In this document: positions 1 through 5,234 of the stretch, in pieces
Layout: every line of letters begins with the position of its first letter
Position numbering within the stretch: position 1 is the first letter of the stretch
Source: an uncultured Prevotella sp.
GTDB taxonomy: Bacteria > Bacteroidota > Bacteroidia > Bacteroidales > Bacteroidaceae
DNA: 9,619 nt
Direction: 5' to 3'
Assembly: GCA_934256705.1 (NCBI GenBank)
Contig: CAKQPF010000090.1
Location: 1-9,619, forward strand
Program-made: the position numbers and the translations under genes
Notes under the pieces: generated by a model
What the model saw: the letters and a program-made list of their open reading frames with translations, nothing else
Databases searched by the model: none
Told to the model about the DNA's origin: nothing

Positions 1-73
1 CGCACGTACGGTGGTGTGAGAGGTCGGAAAACGAAAGTAGGAGAAAAACTACTTCGTTTTCCTCCTACTCGAT
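1..73 (+). mobile_element. 3' end of a group II intron (end of domain V and domain VI)
   Basis: The first bases carry CGCACGTACGGT, typical of the 3' strand of group II intron domain V. Domain VI follows and folds well. An inner stem pairs 28-40 with 49-60 (12 bp, one bulged A). The basal helix pairs G18-A19-G20 with C68-T69-C70, A21 with T66, and G22-G23 with C64-C65. This leaves A67 unpaired on the 3' strand, where the lariat branch-point A is expected. The intron would then end in AT at 73, placing A67 seven nucleotides from the 3' splice site, as known for the family. The reverse transcriptase/maturase normally lies upstream in domain IV, so it is outside the window. Bases 74-100 would be 3' flanking DNA with no recognisable gene. 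From memory it resembles introns seen in Bacteroides, but I could not check this. Confidence 0.77.
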
Positions 74-102
74 TATGTCGTAACTGCATTCCCGCAAAAG
101 CA

Positions 103-142
103 TAAAAAAAGAAGGAAATCTCCGTATGGAAATTTCCTTCTT
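103..142 (-). terminator. Intrinsic terminator of the SRP RNA / tRNA-Thr transcript
   Basis: Read on the minus strand, bases 132-140 pair perfectly with 111-119 (9 bp). A further 3-bp inner stem (128-130 with 121-123) encloses a four-base loop. Seven U residues follow directly (complement of A104-A110), and two A-U pairs (109-110 with 141-142) can extend the stem into this tract. This is a textbook Rho-independent terminator, 9 bases past the tRNA 3' end. On the + strand the same hairpin lacks a T-run, so it should work mainly in the minus direction. Confidence 0.9.
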
Positions 143-150
143 CTCTTTAG

Positions 151-224
151 AGCCTCTTGTCGGATTCGAACCAACGACCCCGAGATTACAAATCACGTGC
201 TCTGGCCAACTGAGCTAAAGAGGC
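151..224 (-). tRNA. tRNA-Thr, anticodon UGU
   Basis: The minus strand folds into a complete 74-base cloverleaf. The 7-bp acceptor stem GCCTCTT/AAGAGGC is perfect. The D-arm is GCTC...GAGC, the anticodon loop TTTGTAA with anticodon TGT, and the T-arm GTTGG/CCGAC (one G-U) with loop TTCGAAT. Threonine identity elements are present (G1-C72, C2-G71, G35, U36). The discriminator base is U73. No CCA is encoded, so it must be added after transcription. The anticodon stem CGTGA/TCTCG has a U-U mismatch at 29-41. Three bases separate it from the SRP RNA upstream on the same strand, and a terminator follows, so both are probably cut from one precursor. Confidence 0.95.
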
Positions 225-227
225 GGG

Positions 228-324
228 TGGGCAAGCTACTTACATCGCGCCGCTACAACCAACTACCTTTGCTACGTTCCCGTCCTGGAGGATTCGAAGG
301 GAGCTGGCCGTGCAAGACTGCCCA
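228..324 (-). ncRNA. ffs: Small bacterial signal recognition particle RNA (4.5S-like)
   Basis: This RNA is the scaffold of the signal recognition particle. With the GTPase Ffh it targets nascent membrane and secreted proteins to FtsY. The minus strand has the conserved helix 8 core: a GGAA tetraloop closed by ACG/CGT (complement of 274-283), flanked by the symmetric internal loop strands CAGG and AGCA and then CCT/AGG. The rest forms the expected rod: GCC-A-GC pairs with GC-GGC, CTTGCA with TGTAAG, and the termini TGGGCA with TGCCCA. That gives about 97 nt, normal for the small SRP RNA without an Alu domain. The exact ends are inferred from the terminal helix. Transcription should start near 406 and continue into the tRNA-Thr gene. 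Confidence 0.87.
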
Positions 325-412
325 TGTCTTTGACCCGAAAATCAGGTCTTTCTGTGGGTGAAAACCATGCGTTCACACCGTGATTGGTGAGCCGTTTCTG
401 ATTTTGCGAGTG
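325..412 (-). other. 5' leader of the SRP RNA precursor, with hairpin
   Basis: Between the inferred transcription start (about 405-408) and the mature SRP RNA lies a leader of about 80 nt on the minus strand. At 348-332 it contains GACCTGA/TCGGGTC, a 7-bp hairpin (one G-U pair) with a three-base loop. Further upstream, GG(TG)TGAA can pair with TTCACC. No U-tract follows the hairpin, so it is unlikely to be a terminator. It could be a processing signal for precursor cleavage. No known riboswitch or protein-coding leader is recognisable. Confidence 0.4.
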
Positions 413-420
413 CAAAGGTA
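413..420 (-). promoter_or_regulatory. Bacteroidetes-type -7 promoter element for the SRP RNA-tRNA unit
   Basis: The minus strand reads TACCTTTG, an exact match to the Bacteroidetes primary sigma -7 consensus TAnnTTTG. It lies upstream of an RNA gene in the right orientation. About 20 bases further upstream there is a T-rich stretch rather than a clear TTTG -33 box. A real TTTG exists but about 31 bases away, too far for the usual spacing. Initiation should fall around 405-408. Confidence 0.65.
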
Positions 421-583
421 ATGCTTTTATTTGAGAAAAAAGAGTAAATCTCAAACTTTTAACTTCTATTAACGACAATGACGGGAGTCGTGACACAATG
501 CAAAAACACAAAAAAATACTTAAAATTAGCCTTTTACTATGTAAAAACTTCCATTATATGATGTGTATATGACGAAAAATGAG
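421..583. other. AT-rich divergent intergenic region
   Basis: This stretch separates the leftward RNA unit from the rightward protein-coding cluster. It is A/T-rich with short purine and T runs and shows no codon structure that resembles a gene. It presumably holds the upstream parts of both divergent promoters. I see no convincing operator, tRNA or small gene. Confidence 0.5.
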
Positions 584-591
584 TAACTTTG
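584..591 (+). promoter_or_regulatory. Bacteroidetes-type -7 promoter element for the DUF4199-led cluster
   Basis: TAACTTTG fits TAnnTTTG exactly and lies 46 bases before the first gene of the + strand cluster. The -33 position (about 560-564) has no good TTTG match, as is common for this promoter class. Transcription would start near 597-600, just before a hairpin in the 5' untranslated region. Confidence 0.6.
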
Positions 592-601
592 CAGAAAATA
601 T

Positions 602-618
602 GTGCCAAGCTATGGCAC
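602..618 (+). other. 5'UTR stem-loop ahead of the DUF4199 gene
   Basis: GTGCCA (602-607) and TGGCAC (613-618) form a perfect 6-bp hairpin with a five-base loop. It sits at the predicted 5' end of the mRNA, 20 bases before the start codon. Such a terminal hairpin may protect the transcript or influence translation. It is too small to call a riboswitch. Confidence 0.4.
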
Positions 619-637
619 TGGTATAGGAATTTGAAAA

Positions 638-1183
638 ATGATAACAAGAGAAGAATATAAACAGTTGAAGGCTTTCGCTCGCATCGACGGGGCTATCCTC
701 GGTGTGATCATGATGGCCACTTTTATGGCATTCGCGCATAGTTTCAAGAATGCTTTCTGGCAGATAGCGTATATCATCGGCATTATCATTGTGCCTGTTT
801 TCGTGGCTTTGAGAGTGAGAAACTATCGTGACAAGATAGTGGAGAAAAGGGTGAGTTTCCGTCGCGCGGCAGGTTATTCCATGTTCTGTTTCGGATATGC
901 CTCCCTCGTGTTCTCGCTTTCGGTGCTCGTCTATCTCCAGTATTTTGACAATGGCAACCTTCTGATGGGATTGCAGGAATACTTCCGCACACCGGAGATG
1001 GCGCAAGCCATGAAGGCTTACGGCGTTGACGCTGCCACAATGAAGCAGGAGGTGGAGGCTCTCTCGGCGCTCCGTCCGGTCGATGTCGCATTTACGATGA
1101 TTTCAAACACACTTATGTCAGGCATATTCTGCAGTCTTTTCATCGCCGTAATATCACGACGTGAGCCACGAAGGGTCGTTTGA
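638..1183 (+). CDS. DUF4199-family integral membrane protein
   Basis: This 181-residue protein matches the DUF4199 pattern, a Bacteroidetes inner-membrane family of unknown function. Four hydrophobic segments are visible at about residues 15-35, 41-60, 78-102 and 149-173. The loop between the third and fourth (about 103-148) is long and carries an amphipathic, Met/Ala/Glu-rich stretch. Basic residues cluster around 60-76 and at the C-terminus (RREPRR), suggesting those parts are cytoplasmic. The ATG follows an A-rich, SD-less leader, usual for the phylum. It is the first gene after a promoter candidate and lies 99 bases ahead of a GtrB/ArnC-like glycosyltransferase. I recall this pairing from other Bacteroidetes genomes. 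By size and topology it could help flip or position the glycosyltransferase's lipid-linked product, like GtrA-type four-helix proteins, but no sequence motif shows this. Confidence 0.85.
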   Translation: MITREEYKQLKAFARIDGAILGVIMMATFMAFAHSFKNAFWQIAYIIGIIIVPVFVALRVRNYRDKIVEKRVSFRRAAGYSMFCFGYASLVFSLSVLVYLQYFDNGNLLMGLQEYFRTPEMAQAMKAYGVDAATMKQEVEALSALRPVDVAFTMISNTLMSGIFCSLFIAVISRREPRRVV

Positions 1184-1240
1184 CCTTCTTGCTCCTGAAA
1201 AGAAAGTCAGTTTGTAATTCGTATTCGTTTGTCGATATCC

Positions 1241-1278
1241 AACAACCATCAACCAACAACCATCAACCAACAACCAAC
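1241..1278 (+). repeat. 14-bp A/C-rich tandem repeat before the glycosyltransferase gene
   Basis: AACAACCATCAACC occurs twice exactly (1241-1254, 1255-1268), followed by a partial third copy (1269-1278). The tract has no G and ends four bases before the ATG at 1283. Within it the shorter motif CAACCA recurs. An in-frame TTG at 1229 would translate the tract. However, 14 is not a multiple of 3 and the ATG at 1283 starts the conserved fold cleanly, so I read the repeat as untranslated leader. It may keep the initiation region unstructured, and copy number could vary by slippage. Confidence 0.85.
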
Positions 1279-1282
1279 GAAA

Positions 1283-2254
1283 ATGAACATATCAGTAATA
1301 GTACCCCTCTACAATGAAGATGAATCACTTCCGGAACTCTATGCTTGGATAGACCGGGTGATGAAAGCAAACAACTTCTCTTACGAAGTAATATTCGTCA
1401 ATGACGGTAGCACAGACCGCTCTTGGGATGTAATTCGCGAGTTGAGTGAGAAATCAGAGAATGTCAAAGGCATAAAGTTCCGCCGTAACTACGGCAAGTC
1501 GCCTGCCCTCTACTGCGGTTTTGCTGCCGCTCAGGGCGATGTGGTGATTACTATGGATGCCGACCTTCAGGATTCTCCAGACGAGATACCTGAGCTTTAC
1601 CGCATGATAGTGGAAGAGGGTTACGACCTTGTGTCTGGCTATAAGCAGAACAGAAAGAAGGGAGACCCGCTTTCCAAGACGATTCCTACGAAGCTCTTCA
1701 ATGCTACTGCGCGCCAGGTGAGCGGAATACACAATCTCCATGACTTCAACTGCGGACTGAAAGCGTATCGCAAAGAGGTGGTGAAGAATATTGAGGTCTA
1801 TGGCGAGATGCACCGATATATCCCTTATCTTGCCAAGAATGCAGGTTTCTCAAAGATAGGAGAGAAGCCGGTGCATCATCAGGCACGAAAGTTCGGAACG
1901 TCGAAATTCATGGGTTGGAACCGCTTTGTCAACGGTTATCTCGACCTTCTCACGCTCTGGTTCCTTTCCACTTTCGGCAAGAAACCTATGCATATATTCG
2001 GCTTTCTCGGCACTCTCGTCTTTATGATTGGTTTCTTCTCTGCCCTCGGAATTGGCTTTGACAAGCTCTGGGCCTTGTCGCAAGGCATACCGCAGCGCCT
2101 TGTCACTGACTCGCCGTGGTTCTATATTGCCTTGACGATGATGATGATTGGCACCCAGCTGTTCCTCGCAGGATTCATAGGAGACCTCGTGAGCCGTTCT
2201 TCGCAGAACCGTAATGACTATCAGATAGAGGAGGAAATAAGATGCGGAAAGTAG
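1283..2254 (+). CDS. Family 2 glycosyltransferase, polyprenyl-phosphate sugar synthase type (GtrB/ArnC/DPM1-like)
   Basis: This 323-residue enzyme should transfer a sugar from a nucleotide-sugar to a polyprenyl phosphate on the cytoplasmic face of the inner membrane, supplying lipid-linked sugar for envelope glycans. The GT-A fold begins at once with ISVIVPLYNE (3-12). VNDGSTD (39-45) and the metal-binding DADLQD (92-97) follow, then GEMHRYIP (174-181) and the basic stretch around RKFGTSKF, both typical of the DPM1/GtrB/ArnC group. Two C-terminal membrane helices lie at about 237-258 and 279-303, and the tail is charged. I chose ATG 1283 over the in-frame TTG at 1229 because the extra 18 residues come only from a tandem repeat. 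The gene overlaps the next by 13 bp, implying coupled translation. The sugar and lipid substrates cannot be read from the sequence. Confidence 0.9.
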   Translation: MNISVIVPLYNEDESLPELYAWIDRVMKANNFSYEVIFVNDGSTDRSWDVIRELSEKSENVKGIKFRRNYGKSPALYCGFAAAQGDVVITMDADLQDSPDEIPELYRMIVEEGYDLVSGYKQNRKKGDPLSKTIPTKLFNATARQVSGIHNLHDFNCGLKAYRKEVVKNIEVYGEMHRYIPYLAKNAGFSKIGEKPVHHQARKFGTSKFMGWNRFVNGYLDLLTLWFLSTFGKKPMHIFGFLGTLVFMIGFFSALGIGFDKLWALSQGIPQRLVTDSPWFYIALTMMMIGTQLFLAGFIGDLVSRSSQNRNDYQIEEEIRCGK

Positions 2255-2733
2255 TGTTTTGCTGCATGGCGGCATTGGCAATGATGGTGGGGTGCACCTC
2301 CATTGACTGCTCCGTAAACAGCACTGTGCTCTGTTCCTATCGCTTCATGAATGCAAATGGCGACTCATTGATATTAAGTAATCCTATCAGTGTGGTCTCC
2401 GCACGGACCATTGACGGCAATGATACCGTACTGATCAACAAGCTGGAGAACGCCTGCACATTCCGCATTCCTATGAGCTATTCGCTGGATGCTGACGAAC
2501 TTCGCTTCATCGTGACGGACAATCAGGGAAAAGAGAACACTGACTATGTGGTGGTGTCAAAGACCAATGAGCCTGTCTTTGAGAGTGTCGATTGCGCTCC
2601 ACGCTACAATCACACCATCTCAAGCGTCAACACCACGCATAATTTCATAGATTCCCTCGTAGTAAAAAATAATAAGGTAACAAATGATCCGACAAAAATC
2701 AATATATTTGTCTATCTCCACACTGCTGATTAG
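2242..2733 (+). CDS. DUF6452-like lipoprotein
   Basis: This 163-residue protein has a short basic N-terminus, a hydrophobic core and a lipobox (MVGC) with Cys18 as the likely lipidated residue, so it is probably a membrane-anchored periplasmic lipoprotein. After Cys18 comes TSIDC rather than an acidic run, so no Bacteroidetes surface-export signal is evident. The mature part looks all-beta. The pattern of a second Cys near the N-terminus (C23), a DTVLINK segment, FESVDC and a HTISSVNTTHNFIDS block resembles DUF6452, a Bacteroidales family of unknown function. This match is from memory. The start codon lies within the end of the glycosyltransferase gene and the 3' end overlaps the next gene by 50 bp. 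The pair DUF6452-DUF6048 is one I recall as conserved, so the two products may act together at the outer membrane. Confidence 0.75.
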   Translation: MRKVVFCCMAALAMMVGCTSIDCSVNSTVLCSYRFMNANGDSLILSNPISVVSARTIDGNDTVLINKLENACTFRIPMSYSLDADELRFIVTDNQGKENTDYVVVSKTNEPVFESVDCAPRYNHTISSVNTTHNFIDSLVVKNNKVTNDPTKINIFVYLHTAD

Positions 2734-3373
2734 TCTCGCTCTCATCATGGGAGCGTCACCGGTCCATGCGCAGAAACTGAAGATCGAGTTGCTTCCCGAC
2801 TCGGTTCCTTTCTTCAGAGGACTGAGTGCAGGCGCTGATCTCTTCGGTGCCATACAGAGGCAGGTCAGCGATTACGGTCAGTATGAGGCGAATCTGAGGG
2901 TTAATCTCAAGGATAAATACTTCCCGGTGTTCGAACTTGGCATCGGTGATGCTGACCATAAGGATGATGCTGTGACGGGAATAAGCGTCAAGACGCGTGC
3001 TCCATACGGACGAATCGGCTGCGATTTCAATGTGCTGAAGAACAAGCATGACGACTATCGCGCCTTTGTGGGACTCCGATATGCTTACACCAACTTCGAC
3101 TTTGAGATGTCACATAAAGGCGTTGAGGACTCGGTGTGGGGCGGAATGGCAGAGTATTCCACCAAAGAAAACTGCTATTACCACTGGCTTGAAGCCCTCT
3201 TTGCCGTTGATGCCAAAGTCATTGGCCCCGTAAGACTCGGATGGAGCGTCAGATACCGCAGGAGATTGGCAAGCTCTGACTGCTCTACTGGCGAGGTATG
3301 GTATGTCCCTGGCTTCGGAAGAGCAAAGAAAACCTGCATCGGTGGCAGTTTCAACATTGCCATAGAGATATAA
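2684..3373 (+). CDS. DUF6048-like probable outer-membrane protein
   Basis: This 229-residue protein has a clear signal peptide (hydrophobic about 7-24, cleavage likely after VHA at 27-29, mature end starting QKLK). The rest alternates polar and hydrophobic residues with many Tyr, Gly and Arg, for example in segments near YRAFVGLRYAYTNFDF and GPVRLGWSVRYRRR. This suggests a small beta-barrel of about eight strands in the outer membrane. It resembles DUF6048, a Bacteroidales family of unknown function, again from memory. The ATG at 2684 gives an intact signal peptide even though it lies 50 bp inside the preceding gene. The final residue is Ile rather than the aromatic usual for barrels, so barrel insertion is inference. 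It ends the four-gene cluster. The next 99 bases hold no strong terminator. Confidence 0.75.
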   Translation: MIRQKSIYLSISTLLISLALIMGASPVHAQKLKIELLPDSVPFFRGLSAGADLFGAIQRQVSDYGQYEANLRVNLKDKYFPVFELGIGDADHKDDAVTGISVKTRAPYGRIGCDFNVLKNKHDDYRAFVGLRYAYTNFDFEMSHKGVEDSVWGGMAEYSTKENCYYHWLEALFAVDAKVIGPVRLGWSVRYRRRLASSDCSTGEVWYVPGFGRAKKTCIGGSFNIAIEI

Positions 3374-3472
3374 TCCTGGATGGTATGCCCTCACGGATAA
3401 TCTTGACAAAGTCAGGCTTTTACTGTCACAAAGCACAATAATAAACATAATAAAAACTTGAAATTTAGCCAA

Positions 3473-4480
3473 ATGAAGAAGGTCTTACCTATATTGTTCA
3501 TACTGGTTGTCCTCGTGGTAGCGGGCATTGCAGCAGGGAAAAAGAATGCGGAATACCAGCATGACTCCGGTCTTGTATTCGGCACCTCATATAATATAAC
3601 CTACCAGAGCAATGACAATCTCAAGCCGGAGATAGAGAAGGTCCTTGCCGATGTGGATGCCTCGCTCTCACCTTTCAATGAGAAATCGGTGATTACCCAC
3701 GTCAACAGGAATGAGGCTGTTACCCTCGATGACCATTTCATCACCGTTTTCCGCCTCTCTTCCGAGATATGCAAGGACACGGAAGGCGCATTCGACATCA
3801 CTGTTGCACCGCTTGTAAATGCCTGGGGCTTCGGTTTCAAGAACGGAACAATGCCTGACAAGCAGGCGATTGACAGTCTGAAGCAGTTTGTCGGCTTCGA
3901 CAAGGTGAAACTGCAGGACGGCAAGATCATTAAGACTGACGACAGATTGATGCTCGATTGCAGTGCGATAGCCAAGGGATATGGCGTCGATGCCGTGGCA
4001 AAAATGCTGAAATCAAAGGGAATAAGCAATTTCATGGTCGAGATAGGAGGTGAGATTGTCGCTTCCGGAGAGAATCCTAAAGGCGCTCCTTGGCGCATCG
4101 GAGTAAGCAAACCGGAAGATGATTCCGTCAGCGTAAGCAATGATATACAGGGTATTATCAATATTTCCGATAAGGCAATGGCGACAAGTGGCAATTATCG
4201 CAACTTCTATTACAAGGGCGGAAAGAAATATGCACACACCATAGACCCTAAGACCGGTTGCCCGGTGCAGCACTCCATACTCTCAGCTACCGTAGTGAGC
4301 GATGAATGCGCTAAGGCTGATGCTTATGCCACAGCATTCATGGTAATGGGTCTGGAGAAAGCAAAAGCGGTGCTGGCACGCCATAAGGACATGATGGCTT
4401 ACTTCATCTACAGTGATGATAAAGGTAATAATAAGGTGTGGTATTCACCTTCATTAAAGGCAAACTTAGAAGAAAAATGA
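3473..4480 (+). CDS. apbE: FAD:protein FMN transferase ApbE
   Basis: ApbE cleaves FAD and attaches FMN covalently to a Thr/Ser of periplasmic electron-transport proteins such as RnfG and NqrC. The 335 residues show the family motifs: FDITVAPLVNAWGFG (107-121), AIAKGYGVD (165-173), EIGGE (190-194), ATSGNYRN (237-244), HTIDPKTG (255-262) and DAYATA (283-288), where D283 and T287 are the expected metal ligands. The N-terminus has one hydrophobic segment (about 4-22) ending in AGKK without a Cys, so it is anchored by a signal-anchor or cleaved rather than lipidated. An in-frame TTG at 3458 adds five residues, but ATG 3473 is the better start. The gene is preceded by about 99 non-coding bases with no clear TAnnTTTG promoter. 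It overlaps the following regulator by ATGA. No RnfG/NqrC substrate is encoded nearby. Confidence 0.95.
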   Translation: MKKVLPILFILVVLVVAGIAAGKKNAEYQHDSGLVFGTSYNITYQSNDNLKPEIEKVLADVDASLSPFNEKSVITHVNRNEAVTLDDHFITVFRLSSEICKDTEGAFDITVAPLVNAWGFGFKNGTMPDKQAIDSLKQFVGFDKVKLQDGKIIKTDDRLMLDCSAIAKGYGVDAVAKMLKSKGISNFMVEIGGEIVASGENPKGAPWRIGVSKPEDDSVSVSNDIQGIINISDKAMATSGNYRNFYYKGGKKYAHTIDPKTGCPVQHSILSATVVSDECAKADAYATAFMVMGLEKAKAVLARHKDMMAYFIYSDDKGNNKVWYSPSLKANLEEK

Positions 4481-5148
4481 AATATTCCTTGACAGAATTA
4501 CTGGAGTTGCCCCTGTTCTTGGGTATGGGAAGAGGGGAACTGGACGAGATACAGAAGTATGTTCGCCTTGCCAGTTCTCATGTCAAGAAATCCAGAATGA
4601 TAGTCAATGCCGGAGATGCGTGCGACAGTCTGATTATCGTAGCAAGGGGACAGCTCTCCTGCATCAGATACAGCGATGACAAATCATACTATATGGACGA
4701 GCATCTTCAGGCACCTCTCGTCATACAGCCTGAGCATATCTTCGGAATGAAGCAGAGATACACCATGGCGTTCAGTACCAGAACGTATTGCGATGTCTTG
4801 AGAATCGAGAAGCAGATGGTGCTCAGACTCATGGAGAAGTCGATGACTTTCCGACTCAATTTCCTCAATATCATCACCACTCAGTCACAGCGATTGTGCA
4901 GTGATATCTGGCATCCCATGCCGGAAGAGATAGACAAAAGGATAATAAGATTCATCAAAGACCACTCCAATTATCCTGCCGGATGCAAGATATTGCATAT
5001 CAAGATGAATGTTTTGGCAAAGGAATTGGGATGCTCCCGCCTTGAAATCTCCGAGGCATTGCATTCCTTGCAGGACAAGCAACTGCTCCTTATACGCCGC
5101 TCTTTCATAGAAGTGCCGATGCTGCAGATGCTTATCAAGCATAAATAA
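4477..5148 (+). CDS. Crp/Fnr-superfamily transcriptional regulator
   Basis: This 223-residue protein has a cyclic-nucleotide-binding-type beta-roll (about 10-125, with the turn G46-D47...G58), a long dimerisation helix and a C-terminal winged helix-turn-helix. The helix-turn-helix is around VLAKELGCSRLEISEAL (179-195), and CSRLEISEALHSL is the likely recognition helix. The phosphate-binding cassette of CRP (GEL...RSA) is not conserved: the matching stretch reads QPEHIFGMKQRYTMAF. The four-Cys pattern of Fnr is absent, though scattered Cys occur (49, 62, 105, 186). Its ligand is therefore unknown and may be neither cAMP nor an iron-sulfur cluster. The ATG shares bases with the apbE stop (ATGA), showing translational coupling. 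An upstream in-frame GTG (4438) lies inside apbE and is less likely. Its targets are unknown. It may control redox or flavin-related genes, by association with apbE only. Confidence 0.88.
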   Translation: MKYSLTELLELPLFLGMGRGELDEIQKYVRLASSHVKKSRMIVNAGDACDSLIIVARGQLSCIRYSDDKSYYMDEHLQAPLVIQPEHIFGMKQRYTMAFSTRTYCDVLRIEKQMVLRLMEKSMTFRLNFLNIITTQSQRLCSDIWHPMPEEIDKRIIRFIKDHSNYPAGCKILHIKMNVLAKELGCSRLEISEALHSLQDKQLLLIRRSFIEVPMLQMLIKHK

Positions 5149-5150
5149 GA

Positions 5151-5210
5151 GGCATGATGCCGGAATAATAGAATATAGAAACTGACATTCAGGGCTTAAC
5201 ATGGCCCATG
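5151..5210. promoter_or_regulatory. Intergenic region with two 11-bp palindromes upstream of dcp
   Basis: The 86 bases between the regulator and dcp contain two perfect dyads with one central base: GGCATGATGCC (5151-5161) and CATGGCCCATG (5200-5210). The second lies 24 bases before the dcp start, where a repressor or activator could act. Neither matches the CRP or FNR consensus. The T-run needed for a terminator is missing, and no TAnnTTTG element is visible, so the dcp promoter is unresolved. Operator function is conjecture. Confidence 0.3.
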
Positions 5211-5234
5211 ATACATATATAAATAGACAATACA

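Noticed and set aside
272..511. Minus-strand open frame of 79 codons
   Set aside because: It runs through the promoter, leader and core of the SRP RNA gene, and its protein resembles no family. The RNA fold explains the conservation.
554..1006. Minus-strand open frame of 150 codons opposite the DUF4199 gene
   Set aside because: It is His/Ser-rich, resembles no family and is antisense to a clear membrane protein. It also covers that gene's promoter.
1211..1231. Two TTTG motifs as a promoter before the glycosyltransferase
   Set aside because: The second lacks the TA at the correct distance, and the spacing between the motifs is too short for the -33/-7 pair.
1241..1278. Repeat tract considered as a CRISPR array
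   Set aside because: The 14-bp units are directly adjacent with no spacers, so it is a simple tandem repeat.
1229..1282. TTG-initiated N-terminal extension of the glycosyltransferase
   Set aside because: The 18 added residues come almost entirely from the tandem repeat, and the conserved fold starts directly at ATG 1283.
3401..3422. Possible terminator after the DUF6048-like gene (TGAC AAA GTCA then GGCTTTTA)
   Set aside because: The stem is only 4 bp and the T-run only four bases, too weak to support.
3601..4194. Minus-strand open frame of 197 codons opposite apbE
   Set aside because: It is antisense to the conserved ApbE motifs. Its Ser/Pro/Leu-rich composition is that of a shadow frame.
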